Positions 52,261 through 62,204 of a stretch of 62,260 nt of DNA are shown here, one piece after another. Origin of the DNA: an uncultured Myxococcales bacterium (lineage in GTDB: Bacteria; Myxococcota_A; UBA9042); contig CAIYWC010000189.1 in the NCBI GenBank assembly GCA_903929795.1, forward strand, positions 136,474 to 198,733, read 5' to 3'. A program made the translations under genes and the position numbers. The notes beneath the pieces were generated by a model. The model did no database searches. It had not been told where the DNA came from and saw nothing but the letters and a program-made list of their open reading frames with translations. Position 1 is the stretch's first letter, and each line of letters begins with the position of its first letter.

Positions 52261-53655
52261 CTAGGCCGCCGGCGAGGTCGCGTGCCCAGGCAGGCGAACC
52301 TTGCGGTCTTCAAAGCGGTGGTGCAGCCACAAGAAGATCGGGCTGGCGACGAAAATCGACGAGAACGTGCCGACGATGACGCCGATGCACATGGCGAACG
52401 CGAAGTCGCGGATCAAGCCGCCGCCGAACAAGAAGATGGACGCCGACGTCAGGAACGTGGTCAAGGACGTCAGCACCGTGCGGCTCATCGTCTGATTGAT
52501 CGCGGAATTGATGAGGATTTCGATCTTCACGTCGGGATGTTTTTCCTGCATCTCGCGGATTCGGTCAAAGACCACGATGGTATCCGTCACCGAATAGCCG
52601 GCGACCGTGAGCACCGCCGCGATGACCGGCATCGAGAATTTGACCTGCGCAACCGAGAACGCGCCGATGACGAGCACGACGTCGTGCACCGTGGCGAGCA
52701 GCGCGCCGGGGGCGTAGCGCACGTCAAAGCGCAAGATGATGTAGAGCACGATGCCGAGGATGGCATACAGGATCGCAACCAAGCCCTGGCTCATCATCTC
52801 ACCGGCGACCGACGGTGACACCGCGGTGGACGATTCGACGCCGATGAAGCCTTTGCCGTACTTGGCGCGAATGCCGTCTTCCAGCTTGGCCTTGAACTCT
52901 TCCACGACGACGGTGAAGCGCGCGTCCGACTTGTCGGCCAAATCCGTCTCTTTTTGCGCCCGCAGCTTGGCTTCTTCCGCGGCGATCTTGGCCGATGCGG
53001 CCTTGGCGGCATCCGGCTTGACATCGCCCTTGCCAGATTCCGTCTCCAGCATCTGCAGCGAGCGGAACATGTTCACGTCCAGCTGCACTTCCAAATCGCT
53101 GCCCGCCTTGGTCTTGGGAAAGCCCGCGTCGGCGAAGATCTTGGTCAGCGCCGCGTACGTCTCCGTGATTTTCTTGGGCTCGGTCAGCGTCACGAACACG
53201 CGATCCTCGCCTTCCGCCGCCCATTCCACATCGATCTTGTCGCCGAACTGCGCCTTCAGTGCCTTCTCGATGCCGTCGCGCTTGGCCTTGGTCAGCATGG
53301 ACGTCAGTTCGGTCACGACCGCGAAGTGCTTCTTGCCGCTGCCGCCGCCGGTGCCGGTGTCGAATTCCTGCACTTCCACGTCGCCGATGTGGTCCTTGGA
53401 CGCGCCAAGCGCCGCCGTCAAGATGCCTTCGACGGTGGTCTGCAAGCTGAGGCGATCGACCTTGGCGGCCGGATCAAACGCGACAATCTGCTTGGTGCCG
53501 CCCTTGAAGTCGATGCCCTTGTTGAAGCCCAACGTGCTGAGCGCAATGATCGACGCCAGGATGCCGATGCCGGTCAACGCGTAGTACACGTGACGGCGAC
53601 CGACAAAGTCGTAGTTGGAATCCGGATTGAAGAGCGAATAATGCTTGTGAGCCAT
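52261..53655 (-). CDS. secF: Protein translocase subunit SecF with enlarged periplasmic domain
   Basis: SecDF pairs with SecYEG and uses the proton gradient to complete export. The 464-residue protein has an N-terminal span, KGIDFKGGTKQ, and the C-terminal spans with YSVTDTIVVFDRIRE. Typical SecF is about 310-320 residues. About 130-150 extra residues lie in the first periplasmic domain (roughly residues 60-260), including a Lys/Ala/Glu-rich stretch (AKAASAKIAAEEAKL). It is 59 bp after secD. Confidence 0.93.
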   Translation of the reverse strand: MAHKHYSLFNPDSNYDFVGRRHVYYALTGIGILASIIALSTLGFNKGIDFKGGTKQIVAFDPAAKVDRLSLQTTVEGILTAALGASKDHIGDVEVQEFDTGTGGGSGKKHFAVVTELTSMLTKAKRDGIEKALKAQFGDKIDVEWAAEGEDRVFVTLTEPKKITETYAALTKIFADAGFPKTKAGSDLEVQLDVNMFRSLQMLETESGKGDVKPDAAKAASAKIAAEEAKLRAQKETDLADKSDARFTVVVEEFKAKLEDGIRAKYGKGFIGVESSTAVSPSVAGEMMSQGLVAILYAILGIVLYIILRFDVRYAPGALLATVHDVVLVIGAFSVAQVKFSMPVIAAVLTVAGYSVTDTIVVFDRIREMQEKHPDVKIEILINSAINQTMSRTVLTSLTTFLTSASIFLFGGGLIRDFAFAMCIGVIVGTFSSIFVASPIFLWLHHRFEDRKVRLPGHATSPAA

Positions 53656-53714
53656 GGTCTACGTGCCTCTTTGTCTGTCTGGGCCTTGTGCAACGAGCGC
53701 CGAACCGCGTGGTC

Positions 53715-55532
53715 TTAGACCGAGAGGTGCTGCAGTTTGCCCTTGGAAATCAGGTAGTCGTACATGAGCCGCGTGGCGACGATGGACGTGAACATGGACG
53801 TCCCGATGCCGATCAGCAGCGTGACCGCAAAGCCGTAGATCGGACCGGACGAGTACATCATCAGCACCGCGCCTGCCATGCCGGCGGTGATGTGCGAGTC
53901 AAAAATCGTCCAGAATGCGCGGCCATAACCGAGGTCCAATGCGTTGCGCGTGGTCTTGCCAGAGCGCAGTTCTTCGCGCACGCGCTCGAAGATGAGGATG
54001 TTCGCGTCGACCGCCATCGCAGTGGTCAGCGTCAGGCCCGCCATGCCGGGTAGCGTCAGCGCCGCGTTGAATGACACCAGGCACGCCAGCTGCAGCAACA
54101 AGTTGAACAGCAAGGCGAGGTCCGCGATGATGCCGCCCTGACGGTAGTAAAACACCATGAACGCGACGACCAGCAGCACGCCGACCATCATCGAGATCAG
54201 GCCGGAGCGGACCGCGTCCTGACCCAGCGACGGACCGACTTCGATGTCGTGCACCTTGATGACGGGCGCCTTGTACGCGCCATTGTTCAGCACCGTCACG
54301 AGCGACTTCGCCTCTTCCAGCATCGCCTGATGCGAATTGCCGCGGCCCAGCGTGATCTGCGCGCGGCCGCCGTGAATCGGCTCGTTGATGTTCGGCGCCG
54401 AGTTGATGTCGTCGTCCAACATGATGGCCATGCGGTTGCCGACGTTTTTCTCCGTCAAATCGCCAAAGATCCGCGCGCCACGGGCGTCAAATTCCAGATT
54501 CACGACCGGCTGGTTGCCGTGCTGCGAGTCATAGCTTGCCGCCGCGCGCGTCAGGTTGTCGCCCGACAGCGGCGCCTTGGCCGTGAGGTTGTGCGTGCGC
54601 CAGTAGCTGGACTTGACCGCGCCGCTCGCCGCGCGCTCTTCGACCAACTCATAGCCGATGAGGATCTCGTCCGGCACCGTCACCGTGCGCACAAAGCGGA
54701 TCAGCTCCGACTTCTTGTCCGCCTTGACGTACGAACCGCGGCTGTCCGGCACGAGCGTGAACGCCTTGCCGATGTCCGCATTATCCTTCTTGAAGGTCTC
54801 GATCGCCGCCGCCTTGTCGTCAAACACCTTGGCCGCCACGACCTCCATGCGGAACGTCAGCTGCGCCGCCTGGCCGATGCGCTCGCGCACCATGCGCATC
54901 TGGCGCTCGCTCAGGCCTGGCAGCTGCAGGTCGATCTCCGCCTCGCCCGAACGCCGCACGTCCGGCTCGACAAGGCCAAACGCGTCGACGCGCTTGCGAA
55001 TCGTCGAGAGCGTCTGGTCCACGATGTCGTTGCGCAGCTCAAGCACGCGCTTGTCCGGCAGGAACAGCGTCATCTCGGTTGGGCTCACGGTGCGCAGTTG
55101 AAAGCTGGAATCGATACCCGCGACCATGTCAGACGTCAACAATTTCGCGTCGTTGGCATCCTTGAACTTAACGCTCAGGTCCTTGAACGCGCCCGGCTGC
55201 AGCTTGACTTCCCAGCGCGCCAGCGTCTCGTCGCGCTCCTTGTCGGTCAGCGTGTTCCAATCCTTGCCTTTGCCCTTGGAGTACGCGTCCGCCAGGCGAT
55301 CCGCGACCGAGTCGCGCAGCCGCAACGCATTGTCGCGAATGGCTTTTTTGTAGTCGACCGTGAACCGCAGCTCCAGGCCGCCTTTCAGGTCCAAGCCGTA
55401 GCTGATCTGCTTGTCAAAGTACCGGGTATAGAAATCCGGCAGGCCCGGCATGAAAGTCGGCAGCAGCTGCAGGACGGCGACCACGCCCAGGGCGATGGTG
55501 AACCAAGCTTTCCAATTGCGTTTCTTGTCCAT
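53715..55532 (-). CDS. secD: Protein translocase subunit SecD
   Basis: The 605-residue protein has the SecD N-terminus with ISYGLDLKGGLELRF, a large periplasmic region, GNRMAIMLDDDINSAPNI, and the C-terminal TM region with TAMAVDANILIFERVREELR. AGGAG lies before the ATG. Order yajC-secD-secF with recJ next matches a common proteobacterial arrangement. Confidence 0.95.
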   Translation of the reverse strand: MDKKRNWKAWFTIALGVVAVLQLLPTFMPGLPDFYTRYFDKQISYGLDLKGGLELRFTVDYKKAIRDNALRLRDSVADRLADAYSKGKGKDWNTLTDKERDETLARWEVKLQPGAFKDLSVKFKDANDAKLLTSDMVAGIDSSFQLRTVSPTEMTLFLPDKRVLELRNDIVDQTLSTIRKRVDAFGLVEPDVRRSGEAEIDLQLPGLSERQMRMVRERIGQAAQLTFRMEVVAAKVFDDKAAAIETFKKDNADIGKAFTLVPDSRGSYVKADKKSELIRFVRTVTVPDEILIGYELVEERAASGAVKSSYWRTHNLTAKAPLSGDNLTRAAASYDSQHGNQPVVNLEFDARGARIFGDLTEKNVGNRMAIMLDDDINSAPNINEPIHGGRAQITLGRGNSHQAMLEEAKSLVTVLNNGAYKAPVIKVHDIEVGPSLGQDAVRSGLISMMVGVLLVVAFMVFYYRQGGIIADLALLFNLLLQLACLVSFNAALTLPGMAGLTLTTAMAVDANILIFERVREELRSGKTTRNALDLGYGRAFWTIFDSHITAGMAGAVLMMYSSGPIYGFAVTLLIGIGTSMFTSIVATRLMYDYLISKGKLQHLSV

Positions 55533-55602
55533 GTGGACGGTCTCCTAAGAACAAATCAAGGGGCTGCCGGAACTGCGCGATGCACTTCAGGTCGACCAAG
55601 GC

Positions 55603-56043
55603 CTAGCGGCCCTGGGCGCTGTCCACCACTTCCGCCGCCTGCGATTCCGCGCCAGCGATCTGGCTCTTGAACACGCGGATGACCACGCGATCGGCAATTT
55701 CGACCTTCGCGGCCTCGCCGTCGATCGACACAAGCTTGCCAAAGATGCCGCTGCGCAAGACCACGCGATCATTGGGTTTCAAGTTCGTCAGGAACGCGGT
55801 GTGTTCCTTGGCGCGCTTGGACTGCGGCCGCATGACCAGGAAGTAGAACACCGCGAACATGACGACAATCATGCCGATGTTCAGCAGGCCACCGCTCGCG
55901 CCGCCCGGACCGCCGCCGCTGGTGCTGCTGCCACCGCTCGCAGCCGCTGGCGCGCCACCTTCCGCCTGGGCCAAGAAATTGGCAGCGTTCACCACAACGT
56001 TTTGGCCAAACGACCACAGCGACATATGCAACGACGGAGACAT
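55603..56043 (-). CDS. yajC: Preprotein translocase subunit YajC
   Basis: The 146-residue protein has a Gly/Ser/Ala-rich N-terminus, a membrane span (IGMIVVMFAVFYFLVMRPQ) and the YajC domain (LKPNDRVVLRSGIFGKLVSI). The N-terminal part is longer than in E. coli YajC. ATG at 56043 is used; an in-frame ATG at 56025 is possible. It heads the sec operon. Confidence 0.92.
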   Translation of the reverse strand: MSPSLHMSLWSFGQNVVVNAANFLAQAEGGAPAAASGGSSTSGGGPGGASGGLLNIGMIVVMFAVFYFLVMRPQSKRAKEHTAFLTNLKPNDRVVLRSGIFGKLVSIDGEAAKVEIADRVVIRVFKSQIAGAESQAAEVVDSAQGR

Positions 56044-56249
56044 CGGCTAGGCCCTACCCATTTTGTCGCGCCGATCGGCCTTCTGGGCAAAAAGTCCGGA
56101 AGACCGCGAAACAACGCTGAAATAGCCCGCAGCACCGCCAAACAGCCGTGCGCGAAGCCGCGGGGGTATAGCAGACGGGCGAGACAGGGTCAACGAATGA
56201 ACCACCTCGAACAACAGGTTCCACGCGGTCTTTCGGCGCGCGCGCCCAG

Positions 56250-57350
56250 TCAGCGCCCCGGCACCGGCAATTGCACGCGAAACCGCGCGCCGCCTTGCGG
56301 GCTGTCGCTGACGGTCAGGCTGCCGCCATAGCTCGCGACGGTGCGACGGCTGATGGCGAGCCCAAGGCCCCATCCGCCCTGGCCGGGGCGGTCCACGGTC
56401 GGCTGGGTGGAAAAAAGCGGCTCAAAAATGCGCTCGCGCAGCGCCGCCGGCACGCCCGGCCCGGCGTCATCCACGTCCACGATCTGCCACGGGCCGTCGC
56501 GGTGCAGACGGATCGCCAGATCGCCCTGGCGCTTCATCGCATCCGCCGCATTCAGCACCAGATTCAGCAGCACCTGTTCCGCATGGCTCGCGGACGCGTC
56601 CGCCGGATGGGTCGGCTCGGTCGCCTCCACCGTTAGCCGGATCTGCTGGAGCCGCGGGTGCTGCTCTGCCTGGCCCTGCAGCCGCAACGCGACCGCCAGC
56701 AGATCGCACGGCCGGTCCGCGTCGCGCGTACGCGGCAGACCCGGGCGCGCCAGCTCGGTCAGCAGCCGCTCGATTTGCTGCGCCGCCCGCTCCACTTCGT
56801 CGATGCACCGTGTCCGCTGGTCCTGCGGTGCGTGGTTCGCCTCCAACGTGCGCAACCGCTCCAGCCAGCCGGCCAGCAGCGCCAGTGGCCCGCCCAGCTC
56901 GTGGGACACGCCCATCGCCACGCGGCCGATCAAAGCCAGGCGGTCGGCCTCGTGCAACTGCTGGCGCGCGCCTGCGGCCTCATCGCGCAGCGCTTCGACC
57001 GCGCCCAGCTGACCCGCCAGGAGCAGGCGATCGCGGGCATTTTGCCGCCGGTACCAGTCCAGCGCGGCCTCAATCCGCAGCAGCGCGTCGGGCTCCGGCG
57101 GCAGCGGCAGGTCCTCCATGTGGCGGGCAACGCGATCCACCGGGCCAATGAGCCACAGCCGCATCGCCGCGAGCCCCAGACCGAAAGTCACCGCCAGAAC
57201 CGCGGCGATGCCCAGCCAGAGCGTCGTCTCGGTCGCCCAGGCGTCCGGCCCTGCGGCGGTGGGCGTCAGCAGCGCGGTCGCCATCGCGCCGACCACGAGC
57301 CCGGGCACGAGCACCGCGGCCAGCAGCAGCCATCGCGCGCGGTTTTGCAT
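56250..57350 (-). CDS. Membrane sensor histidine kinase
   Basis: The 366-residue protein has two N-terminal membrane spans, a HAMP-like linker, the H-box GVSHELGGPLALL, the N-box NLVLNAADAM, DDAGPGVP, EPLFSTQP and GGWGLGLAISR. No response regulator is next to it in the window. The sensing region is short, which suggests membrane or cytoplasmic signals. It lies 140 bp from the prepilin peptidase gene, with a dispersed repeat between. Confidence 0.88.
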   Translation of the reverse strand: MQNRARWLLLAAVLVPGLVVGAMATALLTPTAAGPDAWATETTLWLGIAAVLAVTFGLGLAAMRLWLIGPVDRVARHMEDLPLPPEPDALLRIEAALDWYRRQNARDRLLLAGQLGAVEALRDEAAGARQQLHEADRLALIGRVAMGVSHELGGPLALLAGWLERLRTLEANHAPQDQRTRCIDEVERAAQQIERLLTELARPGLPRTRDADRPCDLLAVALRLQGQAEQHPRLQQIRLTVEATEPTHPADASASHAEQVLLNLVLNAADAMKRQGDLAIRLHRDGPWQIVDVDDAGPGVPAALRERIFEPLFSTQPTVDRPGQGGWGLGLAISRRTVASYGGSLTVSDSPQGGARFRVQLPVPGR

Positions 57351-57385
57351 CGGCTATACACCCCGACCGAATTTCGCGACAAAAC

Positions 57386-57485
57386 GTTCTCGCTCCGCGG
57401 CGTGCCGCCGGAGGAGCACGCTCGCGGTCCCGGTCCGAAATGCAACAGGTCTGACCGAAGAAGTTTGGTGTCCAACGTAGGTCAG
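57386..57485 (+). repeat. Dispersed intergenic repeat, copy B
   Basis: Plus-strand copy of the 100-base element at 38041-38140; about 77 of 100 bases match without gaps, and 37 of the 40-base core. It lies between the prepilin peptidase and histidine kinase genes. Unlike copy A, it is oriented opposite to the surrounding minus-strand genes. Confidence 0.8.
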
Positions 57486-57489
57486 CATG

Positions 57490-58341
57490 TTAGAGCCAGT
57501 GCGCCAGCATCTTGCCGGCGATCCGATGCAAGAGCAGCCATTGCAGCGCGCCGAGCGCCAGAAACGGCCCAAACGGCATCGCGAGGTGGCGGATCGACGC
57601 CAGACCGCGGTCCGTCGCTAGCTTACCGCGTCCCGCCAGCGCCCAGCCACCGACGAACAGCAGGCCCTGCAGCGCCGCGACAAGGAGCACCGCCGGCAGC
57701 GCCTGCAGGCCGAGAAACGCGCCGATCCCGGCCATCAGCTTGACGTCGCCGGTGCCCAGGCCCTCGCGGTGGGTCAGCACGGCGTACAGCCACTGCACCG
57801 CAAGCAACCCGCCACCACCGGCCAGCGCGCCTGCTGCGCCCTGCTGCCAGGTCACGCCGCGCACCGGCCCCAACGCAATCGCCAGGCCGAGCCCCAAGAG
57901 CGGCAGCGGCAAGCTAAGCACGTCAGGCACGAGGAACGTGTCGGCGTCGATCAGCGCGATCGCCAAAAGTACGAACACGAAAACCTGCTCGGCCAGTACG
58001 CCGACGATCCCCTGCCACAGCGGCAGGTCGCCCGAAACGAGGCCCGGCAGCCACGGCCACGCGACCGCCAGCGAGAGCACGGCCATCGCCGCCTCGACCA
58101 GCGGATAGCGCACGGAAATCCAAGTCTTGCAGCGGTGACACCGTCCGCCCAGCAGCACCCAGGACAGCACCGGGATGTTTTGCCACCAGGTCAGCTGCGT
58201 GCCGCATTTGGGACACCGCGAGCGTGGATGCACGACGGACAGCCGCGCCGGCAATCGATACACGACGACGTTCAGGAACGAGCCCCAAAGCGCGCCCCAC
58301 AGCACGACAAACACGGCGACGATGGCGATCGGCAGCTGCAC
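57490..58341 (-). CDS. pilD: Prepilin leader peptidase / N-methyltransferase (PilD type)
   Basis: PilD removes the leader of type IV pilins and pseudopilins and methylates the new N-terminus. The 283-residue protein has LWGSFLNVVVYRLP, two CXXC pairs (CPKC and CHRC) typical of PilD, ALIDADTFLVPD with catalytic Asp, and GLGTGDVKLMAGIGA with the second catalytic Asp (GxGD). Eight or so membrane spans are evident. GTG start without a strong ribosome site. No pilin gene is nearby. Confidence 0.93.
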   Translation of the reverse strand: MQLPIAIVAVFVVLWGALWGSFLNVVVYRLPARLSVVHPRSRCPKCGTQLTWWQNIPVLSWVLLGGRCHRCKTWISVRYPLVEAAMAVLSLAVAWPWLPGLVSGDLPLWQGIVGVLAEQVFVFVLLAIALIDADTFLVPDVLSLPLPLLGLGLAIALGPVRGVTWQQGAAGALAGGGGLLAVQWLYAVLTHREGLGTGDVKLMAGIGAFLGLQALPAVLLVAALQGLLFVGGWALAGRGKLATDRGLASIRHLAMPFGPFLALGALQWLLLHRIAGKMLAHWL

Positions 58342-58431
58342 GTGGCGATGATAGCGCGTTTAGACCGATCCCGCACCTTGGCGCGTCTGTGGTAGCCTAG
58401 GCGGGCGGACGGGTCGCGTCCGGGAGCGCGG

Positions 58432-60147
58432 ATGCGTTTGAAGTTATGGATAACGCTGATCTTTCTGGCTGGACACGCCCAAGCGATGCCGCCCGCGCGG
58501 GTGCTGCATGAGCCGCTCCCGCCGCCGCCAGCCGGCGCGTCAAACCGGGCGCAGGCGCTGGTGCCCGCCGACGATCCGAAGGCGCTGGCCGCGGCGATTC
58601 GCGCGGGCACGGCCTTCTTGCCGCAGCCAAAGCCAAGCCAACCCGGCGACGATACACCGGTTTACGGACCGCGGAAGACGCCTCACGTCGGGATTGACCG
58701 GCGGACCGCGGCGGACGGCAAGCTGCACTACCAGAGCGTTTTTGATCCGGAGATTGTGCCCTACAAGCGCGAGCTGGCATTCGATAGCGTGCGGCCTGAT
58801 GTGACGCTGGCGATCAGCGGTCTGGGGCTGACGGAGTTGCCGCCGCCGCCGCTGGAGCCGCTGCCGGGTCGCGAGCTGTTTTGGGGGCACCTGCGCCTCA
58901 AGCTACCCGCGGGCCAGCCGGTGCCGCTGCCCTCGGTCGCGCCAGACGCACGCGTGCTTCAGTGGCAGGCCGTGCCGACGGTCGCGTTGGTGCTGCGCCG
59001 GGACCAAGCGGGCAACTTCGCGGTGACGGCAGCGCGCGACGCCGAGGTCGACCTGCGGTTTGTCATGGACGCGCCGTCGACCTACTTCGCTGCGCCGTTG
59101 GGCAAGCACGGAGCGCACCGCGATCCGGAGGCGCCACACCTCGATTCGGCCCTGCAGGCGCGGGCCCAGGCGCTCTGGCCAGCGCTTGGCCTGAGCACCA
59201 AACAGGACCGGCGCGAGCAACTCCTGGCGCTTGCGGAGTGGTTTCGAAGCTTTGCGCCCGGCCAGCCGCCGGAAGCCGGGCGCGATGCCCTCGCCGATCT
59301 GGTGCTGAGCAAGAAGGGCGTGTGCCGCCATCGCGCGCTGGGGTTTGTGATTATTGCACATTCGCTTGGTATTCCAACCCATTACGTGATGAATGACGCC
59401 CACGCGTTTGTCGAAGTCTGGGCGCCGCTGGCGGATGGTCGCGACGCCTGGCAGCGGCTGGATCTGGGCGGCGGCGCGGAGTCGCTGGACGTGACAGCGG
59501 CGGAGAACAAGCGGATGCACGTGCCGGAACAGCGCGATCCGTTCCCGCGGCCGCCGGGCTACGGCGAGGACGCGACTGACGTGCGAGTGGATGGACAGCC
59601 GCTGGGCCACGGTCTGGCGGGCGCCAAGCAGGTCACGGGGCTGGCGCAGATGTCCGGTGTGGCGACCGGCCAGACAGGGCCCCAGCTGCCGGGGGAAACC
59701 ACGACGGGACCGACGCCGCCAGGCGCGACGGGTGTGGAGGCCGCCCGGCGCGCGTGGCTGCGCGAGCACGCCCAGCAATTCGCGGCACCGCTGCAGCCGC
59801 CGCGGCCAGGGCTCGTGCCGCCGACCACCGCACCCGACACGCGGCTGCCGACGCGAACGCTGCTGCGGCCCGCAGCGCCGATGGCGTGGGTCGGGGAAGC
59901 GCTCGAAATCACTGGACAGCTGTTGACCAAGCCGGCCAAGGCCGATCATCTGCAGGTCGAGATCTGGCTCATCGATCCGCGCAAACCGCTGGCAGGACGC
60001 CTGCTCGGCGTCGCGATTGCTGGCGCGGACGGCACGTTCAGCGCGCGGGTCGCACTGCCGGCAGAGGCTGACTTGACCGCGTACGACGTCGTCGGACGGT
60101 TTGCCGGCACGAGTACGCTGCAACCGTCTGACTCTGCAGAGGATTAG
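58432..60147 (+). CDS. Secreted transglutaminase-like protein
   Basis: The 571-residue protein has a signal peptide (LWITLIFLAGHAQA), an N-terminal beta-rich domain, and a transglutaminase core with catalytic Cys in KGVCRHRALGF, His in NDAHAFVEVW and Asp in QRLDLGGG. A Pro- and Gly-rich linker leads to a C-terminal beta-sandwich (HLQVEIWLIDP). Such proteins are often amidases or crosslinking enzymes. CGGGAGCG lies before the ATG. It is upstream of alr. Confidence 0.82.
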   Translation: MRLKLWITLIFLAGHAQAMPPARVLHEPLPPPPAGASNRAQALVPADDPKALAAAIRAGTAFLPQPKPSQPGDDTPVYGPRKTPHVGIDRRTAADGKLHYQSVFDPEIVPYKRELAFDSVRPDVTLAISGLGLTELPPPPLEPLPGRELFWGHLRLKLPAGQPVPLPSVAPDARVLQWQAVPTVALVLRRDQAGNFAVTAARDAEVDLRFVMDAPSTYFAAPLGKHGAHRDPEAPHLDSALQARAQALWPALGLSTKQDRREQLLALAEWFRSFAPGQPPEAGRDALADLVLSKKGVCRHRALGFVIIAHSLGIPTHYVMNDAHAFVEVWAPLADGRDAWQRLDLGGGAESLDVTAAENKRMHVPEQRDPFPRPPGYGEDATDVRVDGQPLGHGLAGAKQVTGLAQMSGVATGQTGPQLPGETTTGPTPPGATGVEAARRAWLREHAQQFAAPLQPPRPGLVPPTTAPDTRLPTRTLLRPAAPMAWVGEALEITGQLLTKPAKADHLQVEIWLIDPRKPLAGRLLGVAIAGADGTFSARVALPAEADLTAYDVVGRFAGTSTLQPSDSAED

Positions 60148-60201
60148 CGGCAATAGCCGCGGATTTTCGCCACGCTTCCCGAGCCGTGGCATGCTGGGAC
60201 G

Positions 60202-61395
60202 ATGATGGACGACTTCTGTTTGCAACCCAACACGTGGATCGACGTCGACAGCGGCGCTTTAACGCACAATATCAGCGTGTTGCGCATTGCCAGCCGGCGC
60301 GCCGGAGGGGATCCAATCCTGTGCGTCATGGTCAAAGGCAACGCATACGGCCACGGCTTGGTTCCCACCGCGCGCGTGCTGTTGGCCGCGGGCGTGCACT
60401 GGCTGGCCGTCCACGACATCTTCGAGGTCCAGACGCTGCGCGAAGCAGGGCTGACGGCACCGATCTACGTGGTGGGCTACCTGTCGCCTGCGCAGGCGCG
60501 CGCGGCCGTGCGGCTCGATGCGCGATTTGTCCTGTATGATGGTGCGGTGCTGGCCGCGGCGGCGGACGAGGCGCTGCGACTGGGCCAAGTGGCACGCGTC
60601 CACGTGAAGATCGAGACCGGCAACAACCGCCAAGGCCTGCGGCATGACGCGGCGCTGACGCTGTGCCAGCGCGTCGCGCGAACGCCCGGCGCCGTGCTCG
60701 AAGGCCTCGCGACGCATTTTGCCGACATCGAGGACACGACGGACCATCGGTTTGCCAACAGCCAGCTGGAGCGGTTTCGCCACACGGTGGACGCGATCCA
60801 CGCGGAGCTGGGCCTGACCGAAAGGCTGCTCGTGCACGCGTCCAACTCGGCGGCGCTGCTGCTGTGGCCGGACGTAGTGGGTCGCATGGCGCGGTTTGGC
60901 ATCGCGGCGTATGGCCTGTGGCCGTCCAAGGAGACGTGGCTGTCGGTGTGTCAGCTGGGGCAAAAGCCGGTCGAGCTGCGGCCGGCGCTGACCTGGAAGA
61001 CGGTGATCGCCCAGATTCACGAAGTGCCGCCGGGCGAATATGTCGGCTACGGGCGCACATGGCGCGCGGTCCGGCCAACGCGGGTGGCCGTGCTGCCGAT
61101 CGGCTACTACGACGGCTACGACCGCGGGCTCTCCAACCTGGCCAAGGTGCTGATCGGCGGCGTGCGCGCGCCCGTGATCGGCCGCGTCGCGATGAACATG
61201 ACGATGGTCGACGTGACAGACAACGCCGCCGCGGAAGTCGGTCGCGAGGTGGTCCTGCTCGGGGAACAACGCACGCCCGATGGCAGCGACGGCGACCACG
61301 TCAGCGCCGACGAGATGGCCGCGTGGCTCGGCACGATCCACTACGAAGTCGTCACGCGCATCGCCGAGCGCATCGAACGCCGCGTGGTCGGCTGA
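60202..61395 (+). CDS. alr: Alanine racemase
   Basis: PLP-dependent enzyme that makes D-alanine for peptidoglycan. The 397-residue product has the cofactor Lys in VMVKGNAYGHG, WLAVHD, HASNSAALL, MARFGIAAYG, and the second-subunit catalytic Tyr in VGYGRTWRA. The ATG has a second in-frame ATG three bases later. Its stop overlaps the next start (TGATG). Confidence 0.93.
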   Translation: MMDDFCLQPNTWIDVDSGALTHNISVLRIASRRAGGDPILCVMVKGNAYGHGLVPTARVLLAAGVHWLAVHDIFEVQTLREAGLTAPIYVVGYLSPAQARAAVRLDARFVLYDGAVLAAAADEALRLGQVARVHVKIETGNNRQGLRHDAALTLCQRVARTPGAVLEGLATHFADIEDTTDHRFANSQLERFRHTVDAIHAELGLTERLLVHASNSAALLLWPDVVGRMARFGIAAYGLWPSKETWLSVCQLGQKPVELRPALTWKTVIAQIHEVPPGEYVGYGRTWRAVRPTRVAVLPIGYYDGYDRGLSNLAKVLIGGVRAPVIGRVAMNMTMVDVTDNAAAEVGREVVLLGEQRTPDGSDGDHVSADEMAAWLGTIHYEVVTRIAERIERRVVG

Positions 61396-62036
61396 TGGCG
61401 CTGGCGCTTTTTGACATGGACGGCACGCTGATCGACGGCAACACGACCGCCGATTACGTCAAAAGCCGGTGGGAACGCGGGCTCCTGCGCACACGCGACG
61501 CGCTGGCCGCCTGGGTCGTGTACAGTCGGTACCGGCTGGGCGCGGTCGACATGGTGACGCTGTTGCACGAAGCCGCGCGGGAAGTGAAAGGTCAGACAGA
61601 ACAGTCACTTGTCGACGAGTATCGGATCATTTATGAAGAGCGCGTTCGCCAGCGAATCTGCCCGCGGATGCGAGAAAGAGTCGGCATCCACCGGCAGAAC
61701 GGCGACAGGATGGCGATCGTGACGGCGTCGACGCCGTACATTGCCCGGCATCTCGCGGCGGAACTGGAGATCGACGTGGTGCTGGCGACCGAACTTGAGG
61801 TCATCGACGGGTCGTTTACGGGGCGGCTGTCCGGCGATCCGTGTTTTGGCCGGTTCAAGATCGACGCGGTCGAACGGCTCCTCCAAGCGGAACGTTTCGC
61901 CTTGAAAGACGCGTATTTCTATAGCGATAGCGACTCGGACGCGCCGCTGTTGGCACACGTCGGCAAGCCGGTGGTCGTGCGACCGGACCCGCGGCTGCGC
62001 TGGCGCGCGTGGCGCAATCAGTGGCCCAAGCTCTGA
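61395..62036 (+). CDS. HAD-superfamily phosphatase (SerB-like, subfamily IB)
   Basis: The 213-residue protein has the HAD motif I FDMDGTLIDGNT, motif II VTASTPYI, a conserved Lys in GRFKIDAVE and motif IV YSDSDSDAPLL. This fits the SerB-like IB group that includes many bacterial phosphatases of unknown substrate. It is translationally coupled to alr by TGATG. Confidence 0.88.
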   Translation: MALALFDMDGTLIDGNTTADYVKSRWERGLLRTRDALAAWVVYSRYRLGAVDMVTLLHEAAREVKGQTEQSLVDEYRIIYEERVRQRICPRMRERVGIHRQNGDRMAIVTASTPYIARHLAAELEIDVVLATELEVIDGSFTGRLSGDPCFGRFKIDAVERLLQAERFALKDAYFYSDSDSDAPLLAHVGKPVVVRPDPRLRWRAWRNQWPKL

Positions 62037-62122
62037 GCGCGGCCGGGCGGCCACGTCCCTCCGCCCCGCACCTCCCCCAAGGCAACGGCTCGCCGGGCAG
62101 TCCAGTGGTCGTCGAACCAAGG

Positions 62123-62159
62123 CAAAAAACACGAAGGCCCCGGAGTTTCGTCCGAGGCC
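62123..62159 (-). terminator. Rho-independent terminator of the rightmost minus-strand gene
   Basis: GGCCCCGGA at 62136-62144 pairs with TCCGAGGCC at 62151-62159 (one mismatch, loop gtttcg). Read on the minus strand, the stem is followed by TTCGTGTTTTTT, a T-rich end, at 62123-62135. It sits about 45 bp after the stop of the minus-strand gene at 62205. Confidence 0.8.
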
Positions 62160-62204
62160 CTCGCACTTTCAACTAACGGCTAACCGTCCGCAAACGCTAC
62201 CGAA

